64,000 bases of DNA from Procambarus clarkii. Taxonomy: Eukaryota > Arthropoda > Malacostraca > Decapoda > Cambaridae. The DNA lies in NCBI RefSeq assembly GCF_040958095.1, contig NC_091176.1, forward strand, positions 44,147,716 through 44,211,715, written 5' to 3'. Both the position numbers and the translations under genes were made by a program. The notes under the pieces were generated by a model, which was not told the origin of the DNA, made no database searches, and saw only the letters and a program-made list of their open reading frames with translations. The number at the start of each line of letters is the position of its first letter. Positions within the stretch are counted from its first letter, which is position 1. This document shows positions 1 through 15,000 of this stretch, piece by piece.

Positions 1-3000
1 CGACATTTCAAGCATTTTGAAAACTGCAGGGGGGTTTGGGCAAAATATGACCCATCGCCGTTTTCAGTAATTGGCATATTTTGGGTATAAAAAGTCGTAA
101 TTTGAAACTGAAAATAGGTGCAGAGAGTCAGAATTCGGCTAAAAAATCACGCTCAGGAGTCAAATTTCCAACATTTCTGACATTTTGAAAAACTGCAGGG
201 GGGTTTGGGCAAAATATGACCCATCGCCGCGTACAGTAATTGGCATATTTTCGGCATGAAACGTCGTAATTTGAAACTGAAAATAGGTGCAGAGAGTCAG
301 AATTCGGCTCAAAAATCACGCTCAGGAGTCAAATTTCCGACATTTCAGACATTTTAAAAACTGCAGGGGGGTTTGGGCAAAATATGACCCATCGTAGTTT
401 TCAGTAATTGGCATATTTTCGGTATGAAAATTTGTAATTTGAAACTGAAAATAGGTGCAGAGAGTCAGAATTTGGCTCAAAAATTTCGCTCAGGAGTCAA
501 ATTTCCAGCATTTTAGACATTTTGAAAACTGCAGGGGGGTTTGAGCAAAATATGACCCATCGCCGTTTTCAGTAATTGGCATATTTTCGGTATGAAAAGT
601 CGTAATTTGAAACTGAAAATAGGTGCAGAGAGTCAGAATTCGGCTCAAAAATCACGCTCAAGAGTCAAATTTCGACATTTCAGACATTTTGAAAACTGCA
701 AGGGGGGTTTGGGCAAAATATGTCCCATCGCTGTTTTCAGTAATTGGCATATTTTCGGTATAGAAAGTCGTAATTTGAAACTGAAAATAGGTGCAGAGAG
801 TCAGAATTCGGATAAAAAATCACGTTCAGGAGTCAAATTTCCGACATTTCGAAAACTGCAGGGGGTTTGGGCAAAATAGGACCCATCGCCGTTTACAGTA
901 ATTGGCATATTTTCGGTATGAAACGTCGTAATTTGAAACGGAAAATAGGTGCAGAGAGTCAGAATTCGTCTCAAAAATCACGCTCAGGAGTCAAATTTCC
1001 GACATTTCAGATATTTAAAAACTGCAGGGGAGTTTGGGCAAAATATGACCCATCTCCGTTTTCAGTAATTGGCATATTTTCGGTATGAAAAGTCGTAATT
1101 TGAAACTGAAAATAGGTGCAGAGAGTCAGAATTCGGATAAAAAATCACGCTCAGGAGTCAAATTTCCAACATTTCAGACATTTTGAAAACTGCAGGGGGG
1201 TTTGGGCAAAATATGACCCATCGCCGCATACAGTAATTGGCATATTTTCGGTATGAAACTTCGTAATTTGAAACTGAAAATAGGGTGCAGAGAGTCAGAA
1301 TTCGGCTCAAAAATCACGCTCAGGAGTCAAATTTCCGACATTTCAGACATTTTAAAAACTTCAAGGGGGTTTGGGCAAAATATGACCCATCGCCGTTTAC
1401 AGTAATTGGCATATTTTCGGTATGAAACGTCGTAATTTGAAACGGAAAATAGGTGCAGAGAGTCAGAATTCGGCTCAAAAATCATGCTCAGGAGTCAAAT
1501 TTCCGACATTTCAGACATTTTAAAAACTGCAGGGGGGTTTGGGCAAAATATGACCCATCGTAGTTTTCAGTAATTGGCATATTTTCGGTATGAAAACTCG
1601 TAATTTGAAACTGAAAATAGGTGCAGAGAGTCAGAATTCGGCTCAAAAATTACGCTCAGGAGTCAAATTTCCAGCATTTCAGACATTTTTAAAACTGCAG
1701 GGGGGTTTGGGCAAAATATGACCCATCACCGTTTTCAGTTATTTGCATATTTTCGGTATGAAACGTCGTGATTTGAAACTGAAAATAGGTGCAGAGAGTC
1801 AGAATTCGGCTCAAAAATCACGCTCAGGAGTCAAATTTCCGACATTTCAGACATTTGAAAACCGCAGGGGGGTTTTGTGCAAAATATGACCCATCGGCGT
1901 TTACAGTAATTGGCATATTTTCGGTATGAAAAGTTGTAATTTGAAACTGAAAATAGGTGCAGAGAGTCAGAATTCGGCTCAAAAATCACGCTCAGGAGTA
2001 AAATTTCCGACATTTCAAACATTTAGAAAACTGCAGGGGGGTTTGGGCAAAATATGACCCATCGCCGTTTTCAGTAATTGGCATATTTTGGGTATAAAAA
2101 GTCGTAATTTGAAACTGAAAATAGGTGCAGAGAGTCAGAATTCGGCTCAAAAATCATGCTCAGGAGTCAAATTTCCGACATTTCAGACATTTTAAAACTG
2201 CAGGGGGGTTTGGGCAAATATGACCCATCGTAGTTTTCAGTAATTGGCATATTTTCGGTATGAAAACTCGTAATTTGAAACTGAAAATAGGTGCAGAGAG
2301 TCAGAATTCGTCTCAAAAATCACGCTCAGGAGTCAAATTTCCGACATTTCAGATATTTTAAAAACTGCAGGGGGGTTTGGGCAAAATATGACCCATCGCT
2401 GTTTTCAGTAATTGGCATATTTTCGGTACGAAAAGTCGTAATTTGAAACTGAAAAAGGTGCAGAGAGTCAGAATTCGGCTCAAAAATCACGCTCAGGAGT
2501 CAAATTTCCGACATTTCAAACATTTTGAAAACTGCAGGGGGGTTTGGGCAAAATATGATCCATCGCCGTTTTCAGTAATTGGCATATTTTGGGTATAAAA
2601 AGTCGTAATTTGAAACTGAAAATAGGTGCAGAGAGTCAGAATTCGGATAAAAAATCACGCTCAGGAGTCAAATTTCCAACATTTCAGACAATTTGAAAAC
2701 TGCAGGGGGTTTGGGCAAAATATGACCCATCGCCGCGTACAGTAATTGGCATATTTTCGGTATGAAACGTCGTAATTTGAAACTGAAAATAGGTGCAGAG
2801 AGTCAGAATTCGGCTCAAAAATCACGCTCAGGAGTCAAATTTCCGACATTTCAGACATTTTGAAAACTGCAAGGGGGTTTGGGCAAAATATGACCCATCG
2901 CTGTTTTCAGTAATTGGCATATTTCGGTATAGAAAGTCGTAATTTGAAACTGAAAATAGGTGCAGAGAGTCAGAATTCGGATAAAAAATCACGCTCAGGA

Positions 3001-6000
3001 GTCAAATTTCCGACATTTCGAAAACTGCAGGGGGTTTGGGCAAAATATGACCCATCGCCGTTTAGAGTAATTGGCATATTTTCGGTATGAAACGTCGTAA
3101 TTTGAAACGGAAAATAGGTGCAGAGAGTCAGAATTCGGCTCAAAAATCACGCTCAGGAGTCAAATTTCCGACATTTCAGACATTTTAAAAACTGCAGGGG
3201 GGGTTTGGGCAAAATATGACCCATCGTAGTTTTCAGTAATTGGCATATTTTCGGTATGAAAAGTCGTAATTTGAAACTGAAAATAGGTGCAGAGAGTCAG
3301 AATTCGGCTCAAAAATTACGCTCAGGAGTCAGATTTCCAGCATTTCAGACATTTTTAAAACTGCAGGGGGGTTTGGGCAAAATATGACCCATCGCCGTTT
3401 TCAGTAATTTGTATATTTTCGGTATGAAACGTCGTAATTTGAAACTGAAAATAGGTGCAGAGAGTCAAAATTCGGCTCAAAAATCACGCTCAGGAGTCAA
3501 ATTTCCGACATTTCAGACATTTGAAAACTGCAGGGGGGGTTTGGGCAAAATATGACCCATCGGCGTGTACAGTAATTGGCATATTTTCGGTATGAAACGT
3601 CGTAATTTGAAACTGAAAATAGATGCAGAGAGTCAGAATTCGGCTCAAAAATCACGCTCAGGAGTCAAATTTCCGACATTTCAGACATTTTAAAAACTGC
3701 AGGGGGGTTTGGGCAAAATATGACCCATCGCCGTTTTCAGTAATTGGCATATTTTTGGTATGAAAAGTTGTAATTTGAAACTGAAAATAGGTGCAGAGAG
3801 TCAGAATTCGTCTCAAAAATCACGCTCAGGAGTCAAATTTCCGACATTTCAGATATTTTAAAAACTGCAGGGGAGTTTGGGCAAAATATGACACATCGCC
3901 GTTTTCAGTAATTGGCATATTTTCGGTATGAAAAGTCGTAATTTGAAACTGAAAATAGGTGCAGAGAGTCAGAATTCGGCTCAAAAATCACGCTCAGGAG
4001 TCAAATTTCCAACATTTCAGACATTTTGAAAACTGCAGGGGGGTTTGGGCAAAATATGACCCATCGCCGCATACAGTAATTGGCATATTTTCGGTATGAA
4101 ACGTCGTAATTTGAAACTGAAAATAGGTGCAGAGAGTCAGAATTCGGCTCAAAAATCACACTCAGGAGTCAAATTTCCGACATTTCAGACATTTTGAAAA
4201 CTTCAAGGGGGTTTGGGCAAAATATGACCCATCGCTGTTTTCAGTAATTGGCATATTTTCGGTATAGAAAGTCGTAATTTGAAACTGAAAATAGGTGCAG
4301 AGAGTCAGAATTCGGATACAAAATCACGCTCAGGAGTCAAATTTCCGACATTTCAGACATTTCGAAAACTGCAGGGGGTTTGGGCAAAATATGACCCATC
4401 GCCGTTTACAGTAATTGGCATATTTTCGGTATGAAACGTCGTAATTTGAAACTGAAAATAGGTGCAGAGAGTCAGAATTCGGCTCAAAAATCACGCTCAG
4501 GAGTCAAATTTCCGACATTTCAGACATTTTGAAAACTGCAAGGGGGTTTGGGCCAAATATGTCCCATCGCTGTTTTCAGTAATTGGCATATTTTCGGTAT
4601 AGAAAGTCGTAATTTGAAACTGAAAATATGTGCAGAGAGTCAGAATTCGGATAAAAAATCACGCTCAGGAGTCAAATTTCCGACATTTCGAAAACTGCAG
4701 GGGTTTTGGGCAAAATATGACCCATCGCCGTTTACAGTAATTGGCATATTTTCGGTATGAAAAGTTGTAATTTGAAACTGAAAATAGGTGCAGAGAGTCA
4801 GAATTCGTCTCAAAAATCACGCTCAGGAGTCAAATTTCCGACATTTCAGATATTTTAAAAACTGCAGGGGGGTTTGGGCAAAATATGACCCATCGCCGTT
4901 TTCAGTAATTGGCATATTTTCGGTATGAAAAGTCGTAATTTGAAACTGAAAATAGGTGCAGAGAGTCAGAATTCGGCTCAAAAATCACGCTCAGGAGTCA
5001 AATTTCCGACATTTCAAGCATTTTGAAAACTGCAGGGGGGTTTGGGCAAAATATGACCCATCGCCGTTTTCAGTAATTGGCATATTTTGGGTATAAAAAG
5101 TCGTAATTTGAAACTGAAAATAGGTGCAGAGAGTCAGAATTCGGCTAAAAAATCACGCTCAGGAGTCAAATTTCCAACATTTCTGACATTTTGAAAACTG
5201 CAGGGGGGTTTGGGCAAAATATGACCCATCGCCGCGTACAGTAATTGGCATATTTTCGGCATGAAACGTCGTAATTTGAAACTGAAAATAGGTGCAGAGA
5301 GTCAGAATTCGGCTCAAAAATCACGCTCAGGAGTCAAATTTCCGACATTTCAGACATTTTAAAAACTGCAGGGGGGTTTGGGGCAAAATATGACCCATCG
5401 TAGTTTTCAGTAATTGGCATATTTTCGGTATGAAAATTTGTAATTTGAAACTGAAAATAGGTGCAGAGAGTCAGAATTTGGCTCAAAAATTTCGCTCAGG
5501 AGTCAAATTTCCAGCATTTCAGACATTTTGAAAACTGCAGGGGGGTTTGAGCAAAATATGACCCATCGCCGTTGTCAGTAATTGGCATATTTTCGGTATG
5601 AAACGTCGTAATTTGAAACTGAAAATAGGTGCAGAGAGTCAGAATTCGGCTCAAAAATCACGCTCAGGGGTCAAATTTCCGACATTTCAGACATTTTAAA
5701 AAACTGCAGGGGGGTTTGGGCAAAATATGACCCATCGGCGTTTACAGTAATTGGCATATTTTCGGTATGAAACTTCGTAATTTGAAACTGAAAAAAGATG
5801 CAGAGAGTCAGAATTCGGCTCAAAAATCACGCTCAGGAGTCAAATTTCCGACATTTCAGACATTTTAACAACTGCAGGGGGGTTTGGGCAAAATATGACC
5901 CATCGTCGTTTTCAGTAATTGGCATATTTTCGGTATGAAAAGTTGTAATTTGAAACTGAAAATAGGTGCAGAGAGTCAGAGTTCGGCTCAAAAATCACGC

Positions 6001-9000
6001 TCAGGAGTCAAATTTCCGACATTTCAGACATTTTAAAAACTGCAGGGGGTTTGGGCAAAATATGAACCCATCGCCAATTTCAGTAATTGGCATATTTTCG
6101 GTATGAAAATTCATAATTTGAAACTGAAAATAGGTGCAGAGAGTCAGAATTCGGCTCAAAAATCACGCCCAGGAGTCAAATTTCCGACATTTCAGACATT
6201 TTGAAAAACTGCAGGGGGGTTTGGGCAAATATGATCCATCGCTGTTATCAGTAATTGGCATATTTTGGGTATAAAAATTCGTAATTTGAAACTGAAAATA
6301 GGTGCAGAGAGTCAGAATTCGGATAAAAAAATCACGCTCAGGAGTCAAATTTCCGACATTTCAGACATTTTAAAAAACTGCATGGGGGTTTGGGCAAAAT
6401 ATGACCCATCGCCGTTTTCAGTAATTGGCATATTTCGGTATGAAAATTCATAATTTGAAACTGAAAATAGGTGCAGAGAGTCAGAATTCGGGTCAAAATC
6501 ACGCTCAGGAGTCAAATTTCCGACATTTCAGACATTTTGAAAACTGCAGGGGGGTTTGGGCAAAATATGACCCATCGCCGTTTTCAGTAATTGGCATATT
6601 TTCGGTATAAAAATTCGTAATTTGAAACTGAAAATAGGTGCAGAGAGTCAGAATTCGGCTCAAAAATCACGCTCAATAGTCAAATTTCCGACATTTCAGA
6701 CATTTTGAAAACTGCAGGGGGGTTTGGTCAAAATATGACCCATCGCCGTTTTCAGTAATTGGCATATTTTCGTTATGAAAATTCGTAATTTGAAACTGAA
6801 AATAGGTGCAGAGAGTCAGAATTCGGCTCAAAAATCACGCTCGTGAGTCAAATTTCCGACATTTCAGATATTTTGAAAACTGCAGGGGGGTTTGGTCAAA
6901 ATATGACCCATCGCCGTTTTTAATTATTGGCATATTTTGGGTATAAAAAGTCGTAATTTGAAACTGAAAATATGTGCAGAGAGTCACCATTTGGATAAAA
7001 AATCACGCTCAGGAGTCAAATTTCCGGCATTTCAGACATTTCGAAAACTGCAGGGGGGTTTGGGCAAAATATGACCATTCGCCGTTTTCAGTAATTGGCA
7101 TATTTTCGGTATGAAACTTCGTAATTTGAAACTGAAAATAGGTGCAGAGAGTCAGAATTCGGCTCAAAAAATCACGCTCAGGAGTCAAATTTCTGACATT
7201 TCAGACATTTTGAAAACTGCAGGGGGGTTTGGGCAAAATATGACCCATCGCCGTTTTCAGTAATTGGCATATTTTTCGGTATAAAAAATTCGTAATTTGA
7301 AACTGAAAATAGGTGCAGAGAGTCAGAATTCGGCTCAAAAAATCACGCTCAAGAGTAAAATTTCCGACATTTCAGACATTTTAAAAACTGCAGGGGGGTT
7401 TGGTCAAAATATGACCCGTCGCTGTTTACAGTAATTGGCATATTTTCGGTATGAAACGTCGTAATTTGAAACTGAAAATAGGTGGCAGAGAGTCAGAATT
7501 CGGCTCAAAAATCACGCTCACGAGTCAAATTTCCGACATTTCATATATTTTAAAAACTGCAGGGGGGTTTGGTCAAAATATGACCCGTCGCTGTTTACAG
7601 TAATTGGCATATTTTCGGTATGAAACGTCGTAATTTGAAACTGAAAATAGGTGCAGAGAGTCAGAATTCGGCTCAAAAATCACGCTCACGAGTCAAATTT
7701 CCGACATTTCAGATATTTTAAAAACTGCAGGGGGGGTTTGGGCAAAATATGACCCATCGCCGTTTGCAGTAATTGGCATATTTTCGGTATGAAACTTCGT
7801 AATTTGAAACTGAAAAAAGATGCAGAGAGTCAGAATTCGGCTCAAAAATCACGCTCAGGAGTCAAATTTCCGACATTTCAGACATTTTAACAACTGCAGG
7901 GGGTTTGGGCAAAATATGACCCATCGTCATTTTCAGTAATTGGCATATTTTCGGTATGAAAAGTTGTAATTTGAAACTGAAATAGGTGCAGAGAGTCAGA
8001 GTTCGGCTCAAAATCACGCTATGGAGTCAAATTTCCGACATTTCAGACATTTTAAAAACTGCAGGGGGGTTTGGGCAAAATATGGCCCATCGCCTTTTTC
8101 AGTAATTGGCATATTTCGGTATGAAAAGTCGAATTGAAACTGAAAATAGGTGCAGAGAGTCAGAATTCGGCTCAAAAATCATGCCCAGGAGTCAAATTCC
8201 GACATTTCAGACATTTTGAAACTGCAGGGGGGTTGGGCAAAATATGATCCATCGCTGTTATCAGTAATTGGCATATTTTGGGTATAAAAAGTCGTAATTT
8301 GAAACTGAAAATAGGTGCAGAGAGTCAGAATTCGGATAAAAAATCACGCTCAGGAGTCAAATTTCCGACATTTCAGACATTTTAAATACTGCATGGGAGT
8401 TTGGGCAAAATATGACCCATCGCCGTTTTCAGTAATTGGCATATTTTCGGTATGAAAATTCGTAATTTGAAACTGAAAATAGGTGCAGAGAGTCAGAATT
8501 CGGCTCAAAAATCACGCTCAGGAGTCAAATTTCCGACATTTCAGATATTTTAAAAACTGCAGGGGGGTTTGGGCAAAATATGACCCATCGCCGTTTTCAG
8601 TAATTGGCATATTTTCGGTATGAAACTTCGTAATTTGAAACTGAAAATAGGTGCAGAGAGTCAGAATTCGGCTCAAGAAATCACGCTCAGGAGTCAAATT
8701 TCCGAACATTTCAGACATTTTAAACAACTGCAGGGGGGTTTGGGCAAAATATGACCCATCGTCGTTTTCAGTATTGGCATATTTTCGGTATGAAAAAGTT
8801 GTAATTTGAAACTGAAAATAGGTGCAGAGAGTCAGAGTTTCGGCTCAAAAATCACGCTCAGGAGTCAAATTTCCGACATTTCAGACATTTTAAAAACTGC
8901 AGGGGGTTTGGGCAAAATATGACCCATCGCCAATTTCAGTAATTGGCATATTTTCGGTATGAAAATTCATAATTTGAAACTGAAAATAGGTGCAGAGAGT

Positions 9001-12000
9001 CAGAATTCGGCTCAAAAATCACGCCCAGGAGTCAAATTTCCGACATTTCAGACATTTTGAAAACTGCAGGGGGGTTTGGGCAAAATATGATCCATCGCTG
9101 TTATCAGTAATTGGCATATTTTGGGTATAAAAATTCGTAATTTGAAACTGAAAATAGGTGCAGAGAGTCAGAATTCGGATAAAAAATCACGCTCAGGAGT
9201 CAAAATTTCCGACATTTCAGACATTTTAAAAACTGCATGGGGGTTTGGGGCAAAATATGACCATCGCCGTTTTCAGTAATTGGCATATTTTCGGTATGAA
9301 AATTCATAATTTGAAACTGAAAATAGGTGCAGAGAGTCAGAATTCGGGTCAAAAATCACGCTCAGGAGTCAAATTTCCGACATTTCAGACATTTTGAAAA
9401 CTGCAGGGGGGTTTGGGCAAAAATATTGACCCATCGCCGTTTTCAGTAATTGGCATATTTTCGGTATAAAAATTCGTAATTTGAAACTGAAAATAGGTGC
9501 AGAGAGTCAGAATTCGGCTCAAAAATCACGCTCAATAGTCAAATTTCCGACATTTCAGACATTTTGAAAACTGGCAGGGGGGTTTGGTCAAGAATATGAC
9601 CCATCGCCGTTTTCAGTAATTGGCATATTTTCGTTATGAAAATTCGTAATTTGAAACTGAAAATAGGTGGCAGAGAGTCAGAATTCGCTCAAAAATCACG
9701 CTCGTGAGTCAAATTTCCGACATTTCAGATATTTTGAAACTGCAGGGGGGTTTGGTCAAAATATGACCCATCGCCGTTTTTAATTATTGGCATATTTTGG
9801 GTATAAAAAGTCGTAATTTGAAACTGAAAATATGTGCAGAGAGTCACCATTTGGATAAAAAATCACGCTCAGGAGTCAAATTTCCGGCATTTCAGAACAT
9901 TTCGAAAACTGCAGGGGGGTTTTGGGCAAAATATGACCATTCGCCGTTTTCAGTAATTGGCATATTTTCGGTATGAAACTTCGTAATTTGAAACTGAAAA
10001 TAGGTGCAGAGAGTCAGAATTCGGCTCAAAAATCACGCTCAGGAGTCAAATTTCTGACATTTCAGACATTTTGAAAACTGCAGGGGGGTTTGGGCAAAAT
10101 ATGACCCATCGCCGTTTTCAGTAATTGGCATATTTTCGGTATAAAAATTCGTAATTTGAAACTGAAAATAGGTGCAGAGAGTCAGAAATTCGGCTCAAAA
10201 ATCACGCTCAAGATAAATTTCCGACATTTCAGACATTTTAAAAACTGCAGGGGGTTTGGTCAAAATATGACCCGTCGCTGTTTACAGTAATTGGCATATT
10301 TTCGGTATGAAACGTCGTAATTTGAAACTGAAAATAGGTGCAGAGAGTCAGAATTCGGCTCAAAAATCACGCTCACGAGTCAAATTTCCGACATTTCATA
10401 TATTTTAAAACTGCAGGGGGTTTGGTCAAAATATGACCCGTCGCTGTTTACAGTAATTGGCATATTTTCGGTATGAAACGTCGTAATTTGAAACTGAAAA
10501 TAGGTGCAGAGAGTCAGAATTCGGCTCAAAAATCACGCTCACGAGTCAAATTTCCGACATTTCAGATATTTTAAAAACTGCAGGGGGTTTGGGCAAAATA
10601 TGACCCATCGCCGTTTTCAGTAATTGTCATATTTTCGGTATGAAACTTCGTAATTTGAAACTGAAAAAAGATGCAGAGAGTCAGAATTCGGCTCAAAAAT
10701 CACGCTCAGGAGTCAAATTTCCGACATTTCAGACATTTTAACAACTGCAGGGGGTTTGGGCAAAATATGACCCATCGTCATTTTTCAGTAATTGGCATAT
10801 TTTCGGTATGAAAAGTTGTAATTTGAAACTGAAAATAGGTGCAGAGAGTCAGAGTTCGGCTCAAAAATCACGCTATGGAGTCAAATTTCCACATTTCAGA
10901 CATTTTAAAAACTGCAGGGGGGTTTGGGCAAAATATGGCCTCGCCTTTTTCAGTAATTGGCATATTTTCGGTATGAAAAGTCGAATTTGAAACTGAAAAT
11001 AGGTGCAGAGAGTCAGAATTCGGCTCAAAAATCATGCCCAGGAGTCAATTTCCGACATTTCAGACATTTTGAAACTGCAGGGGGTTTGGGCAAAATATGA
11101 TCCATCGCTGTTTCAGTAATTGGCATATTTTGGTATAAAAGTCGTAATTTGAAACTGAAAATAGGTGCAGAGAGTCAGAATTCGGATAAAAAATCACGCT
11201 CAGGAGTCAAATTTCCGACATTTCAGACATTTTAAATACTGCATGGGAGTTTGGGCAAAATATGACCCATCGCCGTTTTCAGTAATTGGCATATTTTCGG
11301 TATGAAAATCGTAATTTGAAACTGAAAATAGGTGCAGAGAGTCAGAATTCGGCTCAAAAATCACGCTCAGGAGTCAAATTTCCGACATTTCAGATATTTT
11401 AAAACTGCAGGGGGGTTTGGGCAAATATGACCCATCGCCGTTTTCAGTAATTGGCATATTTTCGGTATGAAAAGTCGTAATTTGAAACTGAAAATAGGTG
11501 CAGAGAGTCAGAATTCGGCTCAAAAATCACGCTCAGGAGTTAAATTTCAATTTCAGATATTTTGAAAACTGCAGGGGGTTTGGTCAAAATATGACCCATC
11601 GCCGTTGTTAATTATTGGCATATTTTGGTATAAAAAGTCGTAATTTGAAACTGAAAATATGTGCAGAGAGTCACTATTCGGATAAAAATCACGCTCAGGA
11701 GTAAATTTCCGACATTTCAGACATTTTGAAAACTGCAGGGGGGTTTGGGCAAAATATGACCCATCGCCGTGTACAGTAATTGGCATATTTTCGGTATGAA
11801 ACTTCGTAATTTGAAACTGAAAATAGGTGCAGAGAGTCAGAATTCGGCTCAAAAATCACGCTCAGGAGTCAATTTCCGACATTTCAGATATTTTGAAACT
11901 GCAGGGGGTTTGGGCAAAATATGACCCATCGCCGTTTTCAGTAATTGGCATATTTTCGGTATAAAAATTCGTAATTTGAAACTGAAAATAGGTGCAGAGA

Positions 12001-15000
12001 GTCAGAATTCGGCTCAAAAATCACGCTCAAGAGTCAAATTTCCGACATTTCAGACATTTTGAAAACTGCAGGGGGGTTTGGTCAAAATATGACCCATCGC
12101 CGTTTCAGTAATTGGCATATTTTCGGTATGAAAAGTCGTAATTTGAAACTGAAAATAGGTGCAGAGAGTCAGAATTCGGCTCAAAATCACGCTCAGGAGT
12201 CAAATTTCCGACATTTCAGATATTTTGAAAACTGCAGGGGGGTTTGGTCAAAATATGACCCATCGCCGTTTTTAATTATTGGCATATTTTGGGTATAAAT
12301 TCGTAATTTGAAACAAAAATATGTGCAGAGAGTCACCATTTGGATAAAAATCACGCTCAGGAGTCAATTTCCGGCATTTCAGACATTTTGAAAACTGCAG
12401 GGGGTTGGGCAAATATGACCATCGCCGTTTTCAGTAATTGGCATATTTTCGGTATGAAACTTCGTAATTTGAAACTGAAAATAGGTGCAGAGAGTCAGAA
12501 TTCGGCTCAAAAATCACGCTCAGAGTCAAATTTCCGACATTTCAGACATTTTAAAACTGCAGGGGGTTTGGGCAAAATATGACCCATCGCCGTTTTCAGT
12601 AATTGGCATATTTTCGGTATAAAATCGTAATTTGAAACTGAAAATAGGTGCAGAGAGTCAGAATTCGGCTCAAAAATCACGCTCAGAGTCAAATTTCCGA
12701 CATTTCAGACATTTTAAAAACTGCAGGGGGTTTGGTCAAAATATGACCCGTCGCTGTTTTCAGTAATTGGCATATTTTCGGTATGAAACGTCGTAATTTG
12801 AAACTGAAAATAGGTGCAGAGAGTCAGAATTCGGCTCAAAAATCACGCTCAGGAGTCAAATTTCCGACATTTCAGACATTTTGAAAACTGCAGGGGGGTT
12901 TGGCAAATATGACCCATCGCCGTTTTCAGTAATTGGCATATTTTCGGTATAAAAATTCGTAATTTGAAACTGAAAATAGGTGCAGAGAGTCAGAATTCGG
13001 CTCAAAAATCACGCTCAATAGTCAAATTTCCGACATTTCAGACATTTTGAAAACTGCTGCAGGGGGGTTTGGTCAAAATATGACCCATCGCCGTTTTCAG
13101 TAATTGGCATATTTTCGTATGAAAATTCGTAATTTGAAACTGAAAATAGGTGCAGAGAGTCAGAATTCGGCTCAAAAATCACGCTCGTAGTCAAATTTCC
13201 GACATTTCAGATATTTTGAAAACTGCAGGGGGGTTTGGTCAAAATATGACCCATCGCCGTTTTTAATTATTGGCATTTTTGGTATAAAAAGTCGTAATTT
13301 GAAACTGAAAATAGTGCAGAGAGTCACCATTTGGATAAAAAATCACGCTCAGGAGTCAAATTTCCGGCATTTCAGACATTTCGAAAACTGCAGGGGGGTT
13401 TGGGCAAAATATGACCCATCGCCGTTTTCAGTAATTGGCATATTTTCGGTATAAACTTCGTAATTTGAAACTGAAAATAGGTGCAGAGAGTCAGAATTCG
13501 GCTCAAAAATCACGCTCAGGAGTCAAATTTCTGACATTTCAGACATTTTGAAAACTGCAGGGGGTTTGGGCAAAATATGACCCATCGCCGTTTTCAGTAT
13601 TGGCATATTTTCGGTATAAAAATTCGTAATTTGAAACTGAAAATAGGTGCAGAGAGTCAGAATTCGGCTCAAAAATCACGCTCAAGAGTAAATTTCCGAC
13701 ATTTCAGACATTTTAAAAACTGCAGGGGGGTTTGGTCAAAATATGACCCGTCGCTGTTTACAGTAATTGGCATATTTTCGGTATGAAACGTCGTAATTTG
13801 AAACTGAAAATAGGTGCAGAGAGTCAGAATTCGGCTCAAAAATCACGCTCACGAGTCAAATTTCCGACATTTCAGATATTTTAAAAACTGCAGGGGGTTT
13901 GGTCAAAATATGACCCGTCGCTGTTTACAGTAATTGGCATATTTTCGGTATGAAACGTCGTAATTTGAAACTGAAAAGATGCAGAGAGTCAGAATTCGGC
14001 TCAAAAATCACGCTCAGGAGTCAAATTTCCGACATTTCAGATATTTTAAAACTGCAGGGGGTTTGGGCAAAATATGACATCGCCGTTTTCAGTAATTGGC
14101 ATATTTTCGGTATGAAACTTAATTTGAAACTGAAAAAGGTGCAGAGAGTCAGAGTTCGGCTCAAAAATCACGCTCAGGAGTCAAATTTCCGACATTTCAG
14201 ACATTTTAAAACTGCAGGGGGTTTGGGCAAAATATGGCCATCGCCTTTTCAGTAATTGGCATATTTTCGGTATGAAAAGTTGTAATTTGAAACTGAAAAT
14301 AGGTGCAGAGAGTCAGAATTCGGCTCAAAAATCACGCTAGGAGTCAAATTTCCGACATTTCAGACATTTTAAAACTGCAGGGGGTTTGGGCAAAATATGG
14401 CCATCGCTTTTCAGTAATTGGCATATTTTCGGTATGAAAAGTCGTAATTTGAAACTGAAAATAGGTGCAGAGAGTCAGAATTCGGCTCAAAAATCACGCC
14501 AGGAGTCAAATTTCCGACATTTCAGACATTTTGAAAACTGCAGGGGGGTTTGGGCAAAATATGACCATCGCCGTTTCAGTAATTGGCATATTTTCGGTAT
14601 AAAAATCGTAATTTGAAACTGAAAATAGGTGCAGAGAGTCAGAATTCGGCTCAAAAATCACGCTCAGGAGTCAAATTTCCGACATTTCAGACATTTTGAA
14701 AACTGCAGGGGGGTTTGGTCAAAATATGACCCATCGCCGTTTTCAGTAATTGGCATATTTTCGTATAAAAATTCGTAATTTGAAACTGAAAATAGGTGCA
14801 GAGAGTCAGAATTCGGCTCAAAAATCACGCTCGTAGTCAAATTTCCGACATTTCAGACATTTTGAAAACTGCAGGGGGGTTTGGTCAAAATATGACCCAT
14901 CGCCGTTTTCAGTAATTGGCATATTTTCGTATAAAATCGTAATTTGAAACTGAAAATAGTGCAGAGAGTCAGAATTCGGCTCAAAAATCACGCTCGGAGT